From CAZCWX01 sp964502465 (GTDB lineage: Bacteria > Desulfobacterota > Binatia > Bin18): a stretch of 11,337 bases of DNA. Below the pieces are notes generated by a model. It was not told where the DNA came from. It was given only the letters and a program-made list of their open reading frames with translations, and did no database searches. The first letter of the stretch is position 1, and each line of letters begins with the position of its first letter. Both the position numbers and the translations under genes were made by a program. Positions 1 through 6,154 of the stretch are shown here, piece after piece. Location: contig CAZCWX010000079.1 of assembly GCA_964502465.1 (NCBI GenBank), positions 1 to 11,337 on the forward strand. Direction: 5' to 3'.

Positions 1-602
1 CCCCTTTGCAACTGTGGACTGGGGACTGTAGACTGTGGACTGTCTGCCTCCTCCATCACTATCCGCCACACCCGCACTGGCTCGGGGATGTTCTTGAGGT
101 GCTGCTCGCCCAGATCTTCATACTGCAGGGGGAGCTTGTTCTTGACTTGCTCGTACACGCTGCCCGCAATGAGAATACCCCCCGGCTCGGCTAAGGCTTC
201 AATGCGCACGGCAATGTTGATCCCATCACCATGGGGCTGATCGCCGTCAATGACAATGTCTCCTAGACTAATCCCCATGCGAAAGGCGATCGGTTTCGGC
301 TCCGGAAGGGCGGCATTCCTGGCTCTTAACTCCCGCTGCATTTCCACCGCACATTGCACGGCCTCGACCACGCTGGGAAATTCAGCGAGCAAGCTATCCC
401 CACGGGAGCCCACGGCCTGGCCACCGTGTTGCTGGACGAATGTGCGCAGCAGTTCGAGAGCAGGCGTTAAGAGCTGCAGAGTTCCAATCTCGTCTTCGTG
501 GATGAGGCGACTGTAGCCCTGGACATCGGCGTGGAGGATCGCGGCTAACCGCCGCTCTATACGCGGTGGTGAGGTAGAAGCCGGGCCTGCTTTGTCATTC
601 AT
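1..602 (-). CDS. Class III adenylate/guanylate cyclase domain protein, N-terminal part (runs off the left edge)
   Basis: This encodes a class III nucleotide cyclase that would form cAMP (or cGMP) from the triphosphate. About 200 residues are visible and the C-terminus lies outside the window. The catalytic domain spans roughly residues 17-182. It shows ADVQGYS with the first metal Asp (D26), GDSLLAEF with the second metal Asp (D69), and GDGINIAVR with the transition-state Arg (R133). The Lys that usually sits four residues before the second Asp and helps choose ATP over GTP is Gly here, so substrate choice is uncertain. Proteins of this subfamily often continue into TolB-like or TPR regions, which may lie beyond the edge. 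The ATG at 602 has no strong Shine-Dalgarno but is the only plausible start. After the domain the frame enters a Ser/Pro/Gln-rich linker encoded by a 7-bp tandem repeat. The family call is firm; the downstream architecture is unknown. Confidence 0.88.
   Translation of the reverse strand, partial: MNDKAGPASTSPPRIERRLAAILHADVQGYSRLIHEDEIGTLQLLTPALELLRTFVQQHGGQAVGSRGDSLLAEFPSVVEAVQCAVEMQRELRARNAALPEPKPIAFRMGISLGDIVIDGDQPHGDGINIAVRIEALAEPGGILIAGSVYEQVKNKLPLQYEDLGEQHLKNIPEPVRVWRIVMEEADSPQSTVPSPQLQR
8..42. repeat. Heptamer tandem repeat (TGGACTG-type, about 5 copies)
   Basis: Consecutive 7-mers read gcaactg, tggactg, gggactg, tagactg and tggactg. The last four differ from the consensus by one base or none; the first is more degenerate. 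On the coding (minus) strand the unit is CAGTCCA. It lies in the open frame of the cyclase gene directly after the catalytic domain, where it encodes a low-complexity stretch containing SPQSTVPSPQ. The array may continue outside the window. Confidence 0.7.
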
Positions 603-866
603 CGGCGGTCATTATCCTGCCAGGAAAGGAGGGATGTCAACACGAACTAACCAGCGCAGGCTATGGCTTCACGTCATCGAGAAACTCGTGCGATTCTTTC
701 TTTGCTTGGTCCCAGACTTTACTTGAGAGACAATGTTTTCAATCAACTTGTAGGAGTGTTCCTTCCTTCTCTCGCCACAGTTGCTTGTTGGCTCCGTCCA
801 AGCGAAACGGCGGCAATGCAATCTTTAGTCTTTAGCCTCATAACTTGTCCGTTGCTACACGGAACT

Positions 867-1259
867 TTAGAGGTATACCTGAACATCTAACCGTTCATAG
901 TCTGCCGTGAGCTTCTTACGATGATGGGAGGTTTTTCCGTTCTTCTCCACATCAATGAAGCCATACCGCTCCAGCAGGCGTGCGTCTTCGCTCACGTTCT
1001 TAATATCGCGACCGGCGAGCGTGGCGAGTTCTCGCACAGACTCGGGGTGGTGGCGGCGAATGAGCCCTAAAAGTTCTAGGCGTTTTGGGGTCAATACTTT
1101 CGCCATCTCAGCGAGGCTGCCGAACACCAGGATGTCTGCCCGAGCCTTTACCTCTTTTCCTGCGCGGGCTGCGTGATCAAACTCCGTCACCCGAGTTTTA
1201 AAGTCTTGCCAGAACTGGTCCTCACTCTTAATGGCAACCTGAACCTTTTTGATTTTCAT
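867..1259 (-). CDS. TumA-like antitoxin, HVO_A0114-family winged-helix DNA-binding protein
   Basis: A 130-residue putative antitoxin and autorepressor. The C-terminal half carries a MarR-like winged helix: LTPKRLELLGLIRRHHPES leads into RELATLAGRDIKNVSEDARLLERYGFI, roughly residues 57-105. This pattern is typical of the HVO_A0114 family of putative DNA-binding proteins. The N-terminal ~50 residues are charged and would be the likely toxin-contact part (inference). The start ATG overlaps the stop of the upstream toxin gene (ATGA), so the two are translationally coupled. A GAGGG Shine-Dalgarno lies 6 nt upstream of the ATG. HVO_A0114-type regulators commonly sit next to TumE/DUF6516 toxins, which matches this arrangement. 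It may regulate the inverted repeat in front of the toxin gene. Confidence in the family is good; the toxin-neutralising role follows from the family and the neighbour. Confidence 0.78.
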   Translation of the reverse strand: MKIKKVQVAIKSEDQFWQDFKTRVTEFDHAARAGKEVKARADILVFGSLAEMAKVLTPKRLELLGLIRRHHPESVRELATLAGRDIKNVSEDARLLERYGFIDVEKNGKTSHHRKKLTADYERLDVQVYL

Positions 1260-1579
1260 AACCTGCCCTCACGAAAACGAGCTTTTACCGTTTCAACGTC
1301 CCGTTCAAAGGCGGCTATAGTGGTGTCCAACCCTTGCCACTCTTCTACGTTTTCCTTGTCAAGAAAGTGGCGATGATGGCTTTTCCCGTGATGAATATCG
1401 TACCGCACGAGCGTTTCCCCCGTCGCTTCATGATAGAGCTGCAGGCGGTATTTCAGCGGGTTGGCGCGGTCTGCTGAAGAATAAGTAATAGAAGTCTCGA
1501 TGATGAAAGGAAAGCCGGTCACTTTTCTTTTCGCTCGCTCTGTGACGGTGCTTTTCGGTACTCGCCGCCTTGCCGCCAT
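1256..1579 (-). CDS. TumE-family (DUF6516) toxin of a toxin-antitoxin pair
   Basis: A 107-residue basic protein resembling the TumE/DUF6516 toxin family. The core reads LKYRLQLYHEATGETLVRYDIHHGKSHHRH, and the RYD...GKSHHRH signature with its His-rich end is the family hallmark. The C-terminal helix (IAAFERDVETVKARF) is also typical. The first ~17 residues are Arg/Lys rich. Related small toxins are thought to be RelE-like RNA-targeting proteins, but no catalytic residue is assigned here. It is the first gene of a two-gene operon with the HVO_A0114-type antitoxin gene, overlapping it by 4 bp. No Shine-Dalgarno precedes the ATG. A -10-like TATGAT lies only 18 nt upstream, implying a very short leader. 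Related DUF6516 proteins without proven toxicity exist, so activity is not certain. Confidence 0.78.
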   Translation of the reverse strand: MAARRRVPKSTVTERAKRKVTGFPFIIETSITYSSADRANPLKYRLQLYHEATGETLVRYDIHHGKSHHRHFLDKENVEEWQGLDTTIAAFERDVETVKARFREGRL

Positions 1580-1581
1580 AT

Positions 1582-1603
1582 TGATGGTGTGAGTACCATC
1601 ATA
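1582..1603 (-). promoter_or_regulatory. Candidate promoter -10 with overlapping operator of the tumE-tumA operon
   Basis: Read on the minus strand, TGATGGT, a 6-nt spacer (ACTCAC) and ACCATCA form a perfect 7-bp inverted repeat (1582-1588 and 1595-1601). The distal arm overlaps a -10-like TATGAT at 1598-1603. No good -35 is found 17 nt further upstream; a TTGACG is present but lies too close. The repeat ends 2 bp before the toxin ATG. This geometry suits autorepression by the winged-helix antitoxin, which is an inference. Confidence 0.45.
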
Positions 1604-1668
1604 CTCGTGCTTTCGTCAATCCTATGAGAGAGCGCCACGCGAGCAATCCTTTACTGAGCGCTCAGCAC

Positions 1669-1854
1669 TCATTTGATCCCCGCCTTGCGCAGGGCGGCAA
1701 GCAGGCGCTCTAATCGCTCTGGATCTTTCTGGGGAAGCCGTTGCCGCCACCCTTCCACAGAGAAGTTGGGGCTGTCAACACTTGAAAATCCCACCTTCCC
1801 AAGCTCTTTCGCAGCCGCCGCTAAATCGAAACACATGACATTGGTATACTTCAC
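1669..1854 (-). CDS. Small hypothetical protein (61 aa), possibly a fragment
   Basis: The family is not recognised. The open frame encodes a soluble 61-residue peptide with helix-forming ends: FDLAAAAKELGK near the N-terminus and DPERLERLLAALRKAGIK at the C-terminus. It has no membrane segment or cysteine pair. The GTG at 1854 and an internal ATG at 1836 are possible starts; neither has a clear Shine-Dalgarno. An in-frame stop lies shortly upstream of the GTG, inside a palindromic repeat element (1874-1958). The ORF could therefore be the 3' remnant of a longer gene cut by that element, or a small free-standing gene. Codon use looks gene-like (GCG GCG GCT GCG AAA GAG), which is the main reason for listing it. 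A perfect 12-bp palindrome (1654-1665) lies just past its stop. Confidence 0.35.
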   Translation of the reverse strand: MKYTNVMCFDLAAAAKELGKVGFSSVDSPNFSVEGWRQRLPQKDPERLERLLAALRKAGIK

Positions 1855-1873
1855 TGGATGATTACCCCAGTGC

Positions 1874-1958
1874 TGTCATGCTGAGCCCTTCGACTTCGCT
1901 CAGGATAAACTCTGCGAAGCATCTCTCTGAGAGACCCTTCGTTGCACTCAGGGTGACA
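1874..1958. repeat. 85-bp palindromic repeat element (REP/MITE-like)
   Basis: The ends are TGTCATGCTGAG and CTCAGGGTGACA, which are imperfect inverted repeats of each other. Inner arms ending in AGAGACCCTTCG and CCCTTCGACTTCGCTC continue the symmetry in part. Elements with this TGTCAYSCTGAG...TTCG pattern are recurrent dispersed repeats in many environmental bacterial genomes. No ORF of its own is credible. It sits between the orphan ORF and the end of the five-gene operon, so it could form a strong hairpin in the operon's 3' RNA. Confidence 0.65.
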
Positions 1959-1970
1959 AAGCATGGGTGC

Positions 1971-2038
1971 CAATCTCCTGTGGTCTGATTTAGCTCAGCA
2001 AGGGAGGCACTGTCCCAATATCGTGTGGTTTGATCGAG
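1971..2038. repeat. Pair of imperfect 23-bp direct repeats
   Basis: Copy 1 (1971-1993) begins CAATCTCCTGTGGTCTGATT and copy 2 (2016-2038) begins CAATATCGTGTGGTTTGATC. They match at 18 of 23 positions and start 45 bp apart. They lie downstream of the P-loop NTPase gene, between its stop and the palindromic element. Function is unknown; they may be remnants of a repeat or of a small duplicated site. Confidence 0.4.
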
Positions 2039-2103
2039 ACCACCCATAAACGGCGTATCTCATGCTCCGCAGAATTTGCTCGACAGCGGATTCTCTCCCG
2101 ACT

Positions 2104-3117
2104 TTAGAATCCCAGTGTCTCTTTGAGCATCGCGCGGAGCTGAGGGAGTGAGCGTTTGTCCAACAGGTCCAACGCCTTTATGCCGGAAAGCTTCTCGACG
2201 AGTTGAATCCCCGCTTCTGTATTCGCGGCTGCACCAGCGACCAGATCCGGCTGTCGCCTAAACGCGGTACTGACACCAACAACCCCATACGGGTCGGATG
2301 CACACAGCACCGTACAACGCACATTCGTTTCAATTTCAGCAATCGCGGTTGCGCCATTGTACGGTTCCAGCGGCGAGGCTCCGGCTTCTGCCACAACCAC
2401 GTCAGCGCCAACCTCCATCATGCGGGTTAGCAAGTGCCGCAGTGCGGTCCGATACTCATCCTCGGGACAGACGGTCGAAGGGAGCCCGGCATCGACAAAA
2501 TCAAAAATCCAGTCTGCCCCGGCGTCGCGTACGCTCAGAATGTCCCGGTAACGTCCGGCTCCAGTCAGTTTCGCGCCGATCACCTTGAGTCCGGCCTCTT
2601 TCAGCAGACGCACGATAATCCGCGCCGAACTGGTTTTTCCGGCGGACATGGACGTGCCGACAATGAGCACGACGGGCAAGGTGAACGGACGTTCCGGCAA
2701 CAGGGGAACGAAATCGCGCATGGCAACCTTCTGGCCGTTAACCAGGACATGACCTCGGTACACAAGAGGGAGCAAAGCCGGAAGGAACGCTGATTTCGAG
2801 GTGAGTTTACCGAACAATCCGGCAGAGGTGAGCGCTTCCATCTGCAAATCGTCACCGATCGCTCGCCAATCGCCCACCGCCTCAAGCGTTGCACACCGCT
2901 GGCCAAACGCGCCGACGATGTGATCGTTCTCAGTGACTTCAATCATACGACCATTGCCGAGTTCAATCGACGACAAACCCCGATGCGGAGCTGAGACCTC
3001 CCCCACGACATAATCGCCGGTAGCCCACTGCTTCCTGGGGAGACGTTCCAGCGTAAACGGGGTATCCGGAAGGTTGGAAATCCGTGTGAGCGAAGCGAAG
3101 AAGTAGCGGGTACTCAT
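2104..3117 (-). CDS. P-loop NTPase, DUF1611/dethiobiotin-synthetase-like, last gene of the operon
   Basis: A 337-residue soluble protein in two parts. Residues 1-~145 look beta-rich (GDYVVGEVSAPHRGLSSIEL, then IVGAFGQR and LVYRGHVLVNGQ) and are not recognised. Residues ~147-337 form a P-loop domain. Its Walker A is GTSMSAGKTSSA (K161, T162), followed by VIGAKLTGAGRYRDILSVRDAGADWIFDF cut here into motifs GAKLTGAGR and RDAGADW. A DVVVAEAGAS strand (about 239-248) resembles Walker B. The fold resembles the ATP-dependent C-terminal part of DUF1611 proteins (which include DgcN of D-glutamate metabolism) and dethiobiotin synthetase. The N-terminus does not look like the usual DUF1611_N domain. The ATG overlaps the stop of the M20 peptidase gene by 4 bp and has a strong GGAGGG Shine-Dalgarno 6 nt upstream. 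It probably phosphorylates or activates a small carboxylate made by its neighbours, but the reaction is unknown. Confidence 0.7.
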   Translation of the reverse strand: MSTRYFFASLTRISNLPDTPFTLERLPRKQWATGDYVVGEVSAPHRGLSSIELGNGRMIEVTENDHIVGAFGQRCATLEAVGDWRAIGDDLQMEALTSAGLFGKLTSKSAFLPALLPLVYRGHVLVNGQKVAMRDFVPLLPERPFTLPVVLIVGTSMSAGKTSSARIIVRLLKEAGLKVIGAKLTGAGRYRDILSVRDAGADWIFDFVDAGLPSTVCPEDEYRTALRHLLTRMMEVGADVVVAEAGASPLEPYNGATAIAEIETNVRCTVLCASDPYGVVGVSTAFRRQPDLVAGAAANTEAGIQLVEKLSGIKALDLLDKRSLPQLRAMLKETLGF

Positions 3118-4292
3118 GTCGTTCCCTCCTGGGCAGTCAGTGGCGGTGCGAGTAACAGCAGCACCAGTAACGCTCCGCGTTCGACCAACTTGTCAAAGTA
3201 AATGAATTCATGGCGCGCATGCGCGCCATCCCCGACCGCCCCCAGGCCGTCGAGTGTGGCAGTCCAGAGACTGGTAGTGTTCCCGTCCGAGGCACCACCA
3301 GCAACTCCGTCAGCGAGATCGAGGCCGATCTCGCGTCCGAGTCGTTTCGCGATCTCCCATAAGGCGCGGTTGCGTGGCGTCTGTTCCATCGGGGGGCGAT
3401 TAATCCGCCCATCAATTTCCAGGGTAATATCGGGAGTTACGGGTCGGAGAGCTCGAATCTGCTCTTCGATATGCCGAGCGTCTTCGCTGGTGAGCACCCG
3501 CACGTCCACCAGCGCGCGACTCTCTGGCGCAATAACATTCGGTCGCAGCCCACCGTCGATCATGCCGACGTTCACCGTGATGCCTTTGTGCGGATCGTTG
3601 AGGGCAAAAAGTTTTTGAATGACATACGACAGTTCAAGGATAGCGCTTGCGCCCGCTCCTGGGTCCAAACCGGCGTGGGCAGCTTTGCCTTTGACCACCA
3701 CCGTGAACCGCCCAACGCCTTTGCGAGCGGTCTTCAACTTGCCGTCCATACCGAGTGAAGGCTCACACACGAACGCACGATTGGCAATCCGCGCGAGACG
3801 GCGAATGTGGGGCGTTGATTCACGACTGCCAATCTCTTCATCAGAGTTGATGAATACCAGAGGAGTGACCATGGGCTGTAACTGCAGGTCTCGCAGCGCT
3901 CGCAGCGCATAGAGGATCTGCACGAGCCCAGCCTTCATGTCGTATACGCCGGGACCGCGCATGACACCTTCTCCGATTGTTAGCGGCATGTCGTTAAGCG
4001 TGCCAACCGGCCAGACGGTATCGGCATGTCCCAGGAGCAATTGCCGTGACGTCTGAGGTGTTCGCTGACGTGGTCGGGCAAACAGATGTCCACCAGTGTT
4101 CCGCCCAGGAATATGGCGAACGTGGTAGTCAAGCCGAGCAAAAGCGTCTGCCAAGAGGGAGAATTGTGCCTGGTGTGTCTGTGGGACCGTCGAAGGGGTC
4201 TCGACGCGGACGAGTTGTTGTAAAAAATCGAGCATTTCTGGCAGGTGCTCGCGCAGATAACGGAGAATCTCGTGCGTCGGCATCTGGACCAT
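3114..4292 (-). CDS. M20 family metallopeptidase, CPG2 (glutamate carboxypeptidase)-like
   Basis: A 392-residue di-zinc peptidase or deacylase. Ligands and catalytic residues are in the expected order: GHADTVWP (H89, catalytic D91), GPGVYDMKAG (bridging D118), SDEEIGS (catalytic E152, ligand E153), CEPS (E177), and GAHARHEF near the C-terminus (H358). The lid/dimerisation domain starts near GKAAHAGLDPGAGASA. The pattern is closest to carboxypeptidase G2-type M20 enzymes, which release C-terminal glutamate from folate-like or N-acyl-glutamate substrates. There is no signal peptide, so it should act in the cytoplasm. The C-terminus ends in an unusual hydrophobic run (LLVLLLLAPPL) that may just be a terminal helix. 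A TTG at 4322 would add ten residues, but the ATG at 4292 has AGGAG upstream and lies 13 bp after the flavin reductase stop, so it was chosen. It overlaps the P-loop gene by 4 bp. Confidence 0.88.
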   Translation of the reverse strand: MVQMPTHEILRYLREHLPEMLDFLQQLVRVETPSTVPQTHQAQFSLLADAFARLDYHVRHIPGRNTGGHLFARPRQRTPQTSRQLLLGHADTVWPVGTLNDMPLTIGEGVMRGPGVYDMKAGLVQILYALRALRDLQLQPMVTPLVFINSDEEIGSRESTPHIRRLARIANRAFVCEPSLGMDGKLKTARKGVGRFTVVVKGKAAHAGLDPGAGASAILELSYVIQKLFALNDPHKGITVNVGMIDGGLRPNVIAPESRALVDVRVLTSEDARHIEEQIRALRPVTPDITLEIDGRINRPPMEQTPRNRALWEIAKRLGREIGLDLADGVAGGASDGNTTSLWTATLDGLGAVGDGAHARHEFIYFDKLVERGALLVLLLLAPPLTAQEGTT

Positions 4293-4305
4293 GGCGCGGG
4301 TGCTC

Positions 4306-4911
4306 CTAGCGGGCAAAGTCAAGCGGGAAGGGGAAGGAGTAACTGTCGGCGATCGTCGTAATACGTCCTGGGGACAGATAGCCCAGCAGCGGGGCTTGAT
4401 GAATCACGTCTTGGTCGTCACGATCCGAGGTGCGTAAGGCATCTTCATGGACATGGGCGGCAACAATGTGCCCGGTAATCAAACTATTCGCACCAAAGCC
4501 ATCGACAATACGGTCGAGTTGACATTCCAGAAAGATGTAGCCCTCCGCCACAAACACCCCGTCAATCTGACTGGCGGGAAACGTTGGTAAGGCCAATAAG
4601 CTCGGCTTAGTGTCATCGCCACAGCGCGGTGCTGCGGCCAGGCTGGCGAGGACAATCTGCGTGGGGCGCGGGTAGCTAACGGTGAAGACTTTCTCTTGGG
4701 TAATGTTCTGATACGTCCGGTGGCGTGGGGTACAGACAAAAGCAAAGTAGTTCTCCCATCCCAGCGGGGTGACCATGTGTTTCGGAGCCAAGTCGTAGCC
4801 CTCAGCCTCTTTGGTACCGATGAGGACCAGAGGAGCAACGGTATAAAAGCGATCCCAGAGCGGCAGATCAGGCTCCAGAGTTCTGATGTGTTCACGAAGA
4901 TATTTCTGCAT
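4306..4911 (-). CDS. Flavin reductase-like (FMN-binding split barrel) family protein
   Basis: A 201-residue protein of the flavin reductase-like family, which binds FMN and typically transfers electrons from NAD(P)H to flavin. The diagnostic stretch lies at roughly residues 24-65: PLVLIGTKEAEG, then DLAPKHMVTPLGWENYFAFVCTP cut here to APKHMVTPLGW, then RHRTYQNI. It resembles the ~200-residue subfamily with the APxHMxTPxGW motif. No membrane segment or signal peptide is seen. An ATG at 4938 would extend it by nine residues, but that start lies inside a hairpin. The ATG at 4911 has GAGGG 8 nt upstream and is preferred. It is the third gene of the operon: 61 bp after the AstE-like gene and 13 bp before the M20 gene. 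A redox enzyme among ligase and hydrolase genes is unexpected and hints at an oxidisable or flavin-dependent substrate (inference). Confidence 0.85.
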   Translation of the reverse strand: MQKYLREHIRTLEPDLPLWDRFYTVAPLVLIGTKEAEGYDLAPKHMVTPLGWENYFAFVCTPRHRTYQNITQEKVFTVSYPRPTQIVLASLAAAPRCGDDTKPSLLALPTFPASQIDGVFVAEGYIFLECQLDRIVDGFGANSLITGHIVAAHVHEDALRTSDRDDQDVIHQAPLLGYLSPGRITTIADSYSFPFPLDFAR

Positions 4912-4932
4912 AGCAGAGGCCCTCATGCGAAA

Positions 4933-4957
4933 TGGCATCCCAAGCCGGCGGATGCCA
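4933..4957 (-). promoter_or_regulatory. Intercistronic hairpin within the operon
   Basis: A perfect 8-bp stem, TGGCATCC (4933-4940) and GGATGCCA (4950-4957), encloses a 9-nt loop, CAAGCCGGC on the plus strand. It lies in the only sizeable gap of the operon, between the AstE-like stop and the flavin reductase Shine-Dalgarno. On the transcript it is followed by only UUU, so it is a poor terminator. An RNA processing or stability site is more plausible. Confidence 0.5.
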
Positions 4958-4972
4958 AGGCATTTGTCAGGT

Positions 4973-6154
4973 TCACCACTCCGTCAAAGAAAATACATCA
5001 TGTAATCTGCGACTGACGATCAACTTCCCCTCTTCCGTCCGTTGCCGACGAAATCCCAGTAGATGAAAAATTTCTACCACAAACCAGCGAGCAATTGCAG
5101 GGTTCACAATCAGGGTTTCCGAGCGGTCCGGATGGCGACGGATGCCGGGCAGCCACGGGAGCAGCCGGTCCACGCGGAGGCGACGGAGCCACGCGGAGAC
5201 ACGCAACCACAACGGGTAGATTTCGCGCACCAAAAAGAACCCATCTGTTCCCTGACTCTGGTAGAGCAGCATCAAGAGATACCCGTTTTCCTGGGCGCGG
5301 ATGTCCCCATGCCGATCGCGGGCAAGCAACTGGCCACGTTGCACGGCGTGAAAATTGACGTAGCCAGGTTCCATCATGAAGTTGTCGCCCTCACGAATCT
5401 CATGGCGATAACGAATTTCTCCGATCCGTGGTGCGGTGCGAGTTTCTTGTGCGAGCGCGTCTTGCAGCGTGTCGAGAGGGGACGCATCACTACGCGGGAG
5501 ACAACCGGCGGTGACCAAGAGAGTCCAAATGGCCGCTTCGTGATGTGCGACTGAGGACGGGGCCTCATTCTGTCCGCCTTCAAAACCTATGGCTAGATAA
5601 CCGCAATCGTTCATATAATTGAGTGTAGTCCCGTCGAGTTGTTCTTCCAAGCCGAGAATCACCGGCGCAGGCAGGCTGAGCGCGAGCTGGCGGTTCAGTA
5701 GGGTGTCGCTGATAACAGTGAACGGTATCCCATCAGCCGAAGTTGTATGCAAGTCCAGAAAAATGATGGGCCCCCGCCGACGCGCAAAAGCGGTCTCCAG
5801 CGCGAGGAGCAACTCGCGTTGTTCAGCTTCTTCCGGCCCTAACGACTTTTCGCTACTGGCCTGGCGGAGGGTGGCGAGGCGCTCAGGAAACCACACCCGA
5901 TTAAAATCCTCTGCCACATACCGACAGCGACGTGCCAGGGCGGCACGATTTCCTGCCAGGGCGACGAACTCGCCACGAAACGGTGGCTGTTGGGTGTGTA
6001 ACCTCTGCAACACTCGTTGCGCGGCGATCACGCCAGCTGGTTCATTCCCGTGCATGCCGCCGATGCAAATCAGCAGCGGACCGGCGTTCTGCCCGTCATA
6101 GGTGCCGAGCACACGTGGGATCGAGGGTGAGACAGGGAGCGTGTCAGGAGCCAT
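4973..6154 (-). CDS. Succinylglutamate desuccinylase/aspartoacylase (AstE-like, M14) zinc hydrolase
   Basis: A 393-residue zinc-dependent amide hydrolase of the AstE/ASPA branch of the M14 carboxypeptidases. Visible in order are GGMHGNEPAG (zinc ligands H35 and E38), GNRAALARRCRY matching the family's NxxAxxxxxRY substrate-carboxylate site, DFNRVWFP, DLHTTS (third ligand H136), and GFEGGQNE with the expected catalytic Glu (E192). Known members remove acyl groups from N-succinylglutamate or N-acetylaspartate. The C-terminal ~180 residues carry a beta domain and an Arg/Trp-rich tail (WLRVSAWLRRLRVDRLLPWL) that is longer than in classical AstE. No signal peptide is seen. Its start overlaps the end of the GCS2-CBS gene by 11 bp, indicating co-expression and coupling. 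Substrate is not assignable; an acyl- or glutamyl-amino acid is the family-based expectation. Confidence 0.87.
   Translation of the reverse strand: MAPDTLPVSPSIPRVLGTYDGQNAGPLLICIGGMHGNEPAGVIAAQRVLQRLHTQQPPFRGEFVALAGNRAALARRCRYVAEDFNRVWFPERLATLRQASSEKSLGPEEAEQRELLLALETAFARRRGPIIFLDLHTTSADGIPFTVISDTLLNRQLALSLPAPVILGLEEQLDGTTLNYMNDCGYLAIGFEGGQNEAPSSVAHHEAAIWTLLVTAGCLPRSDASPLDTLQDALAQETRTAPRIGEIRYRHEIREGDNFMMEPGYVNFHAVQRGQLLARDRHGDIRAQENGYLLMLLYQSQGTDGFFLVREIYPLWLRVSAWLRRLRVDRLLPWLPGIRRHPDRSETLIVNPAIARWFVVEIFHLLGFRRQRTEEGKLIVSRRLHDVFSLTEW

Noticed and set aside
663..890. A 75-codon plus-strand ORF between the cyclase and the TumA-like gene
   Set aside because: No Shine-Dalgarno, no recognisable family, mixed composition, and it runs into the 3' end of the TumA-like gene on the other strand. 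Probably chance.
1654..1665. The palindrome CTGAGCGCTCAG as a terminator
   Set aside because: Only 6-bp half-sites with no loop and no T-run. It may be chance.
1862..2047. A 61-codon minus-strand ORF
   Set aside because: Most of it is translation of the palindromic repeat element, which stays open in several frames. Not a gene.
3202..3618. Long plus-strand ORFs opposite the operon (also 5619-6101 and 6102-6734)
   Set aside because: They are shadows of strongly conserved minus-strand genes, and their peptides are Arg/Ser-rich with no family signal.
4293..4322. A TTG start for the M20 peptidase
   Set aside because: It would overlap the flavin reductase gene, and the ATG at 4292 has a better ribosome site and the normal family N-terminus.
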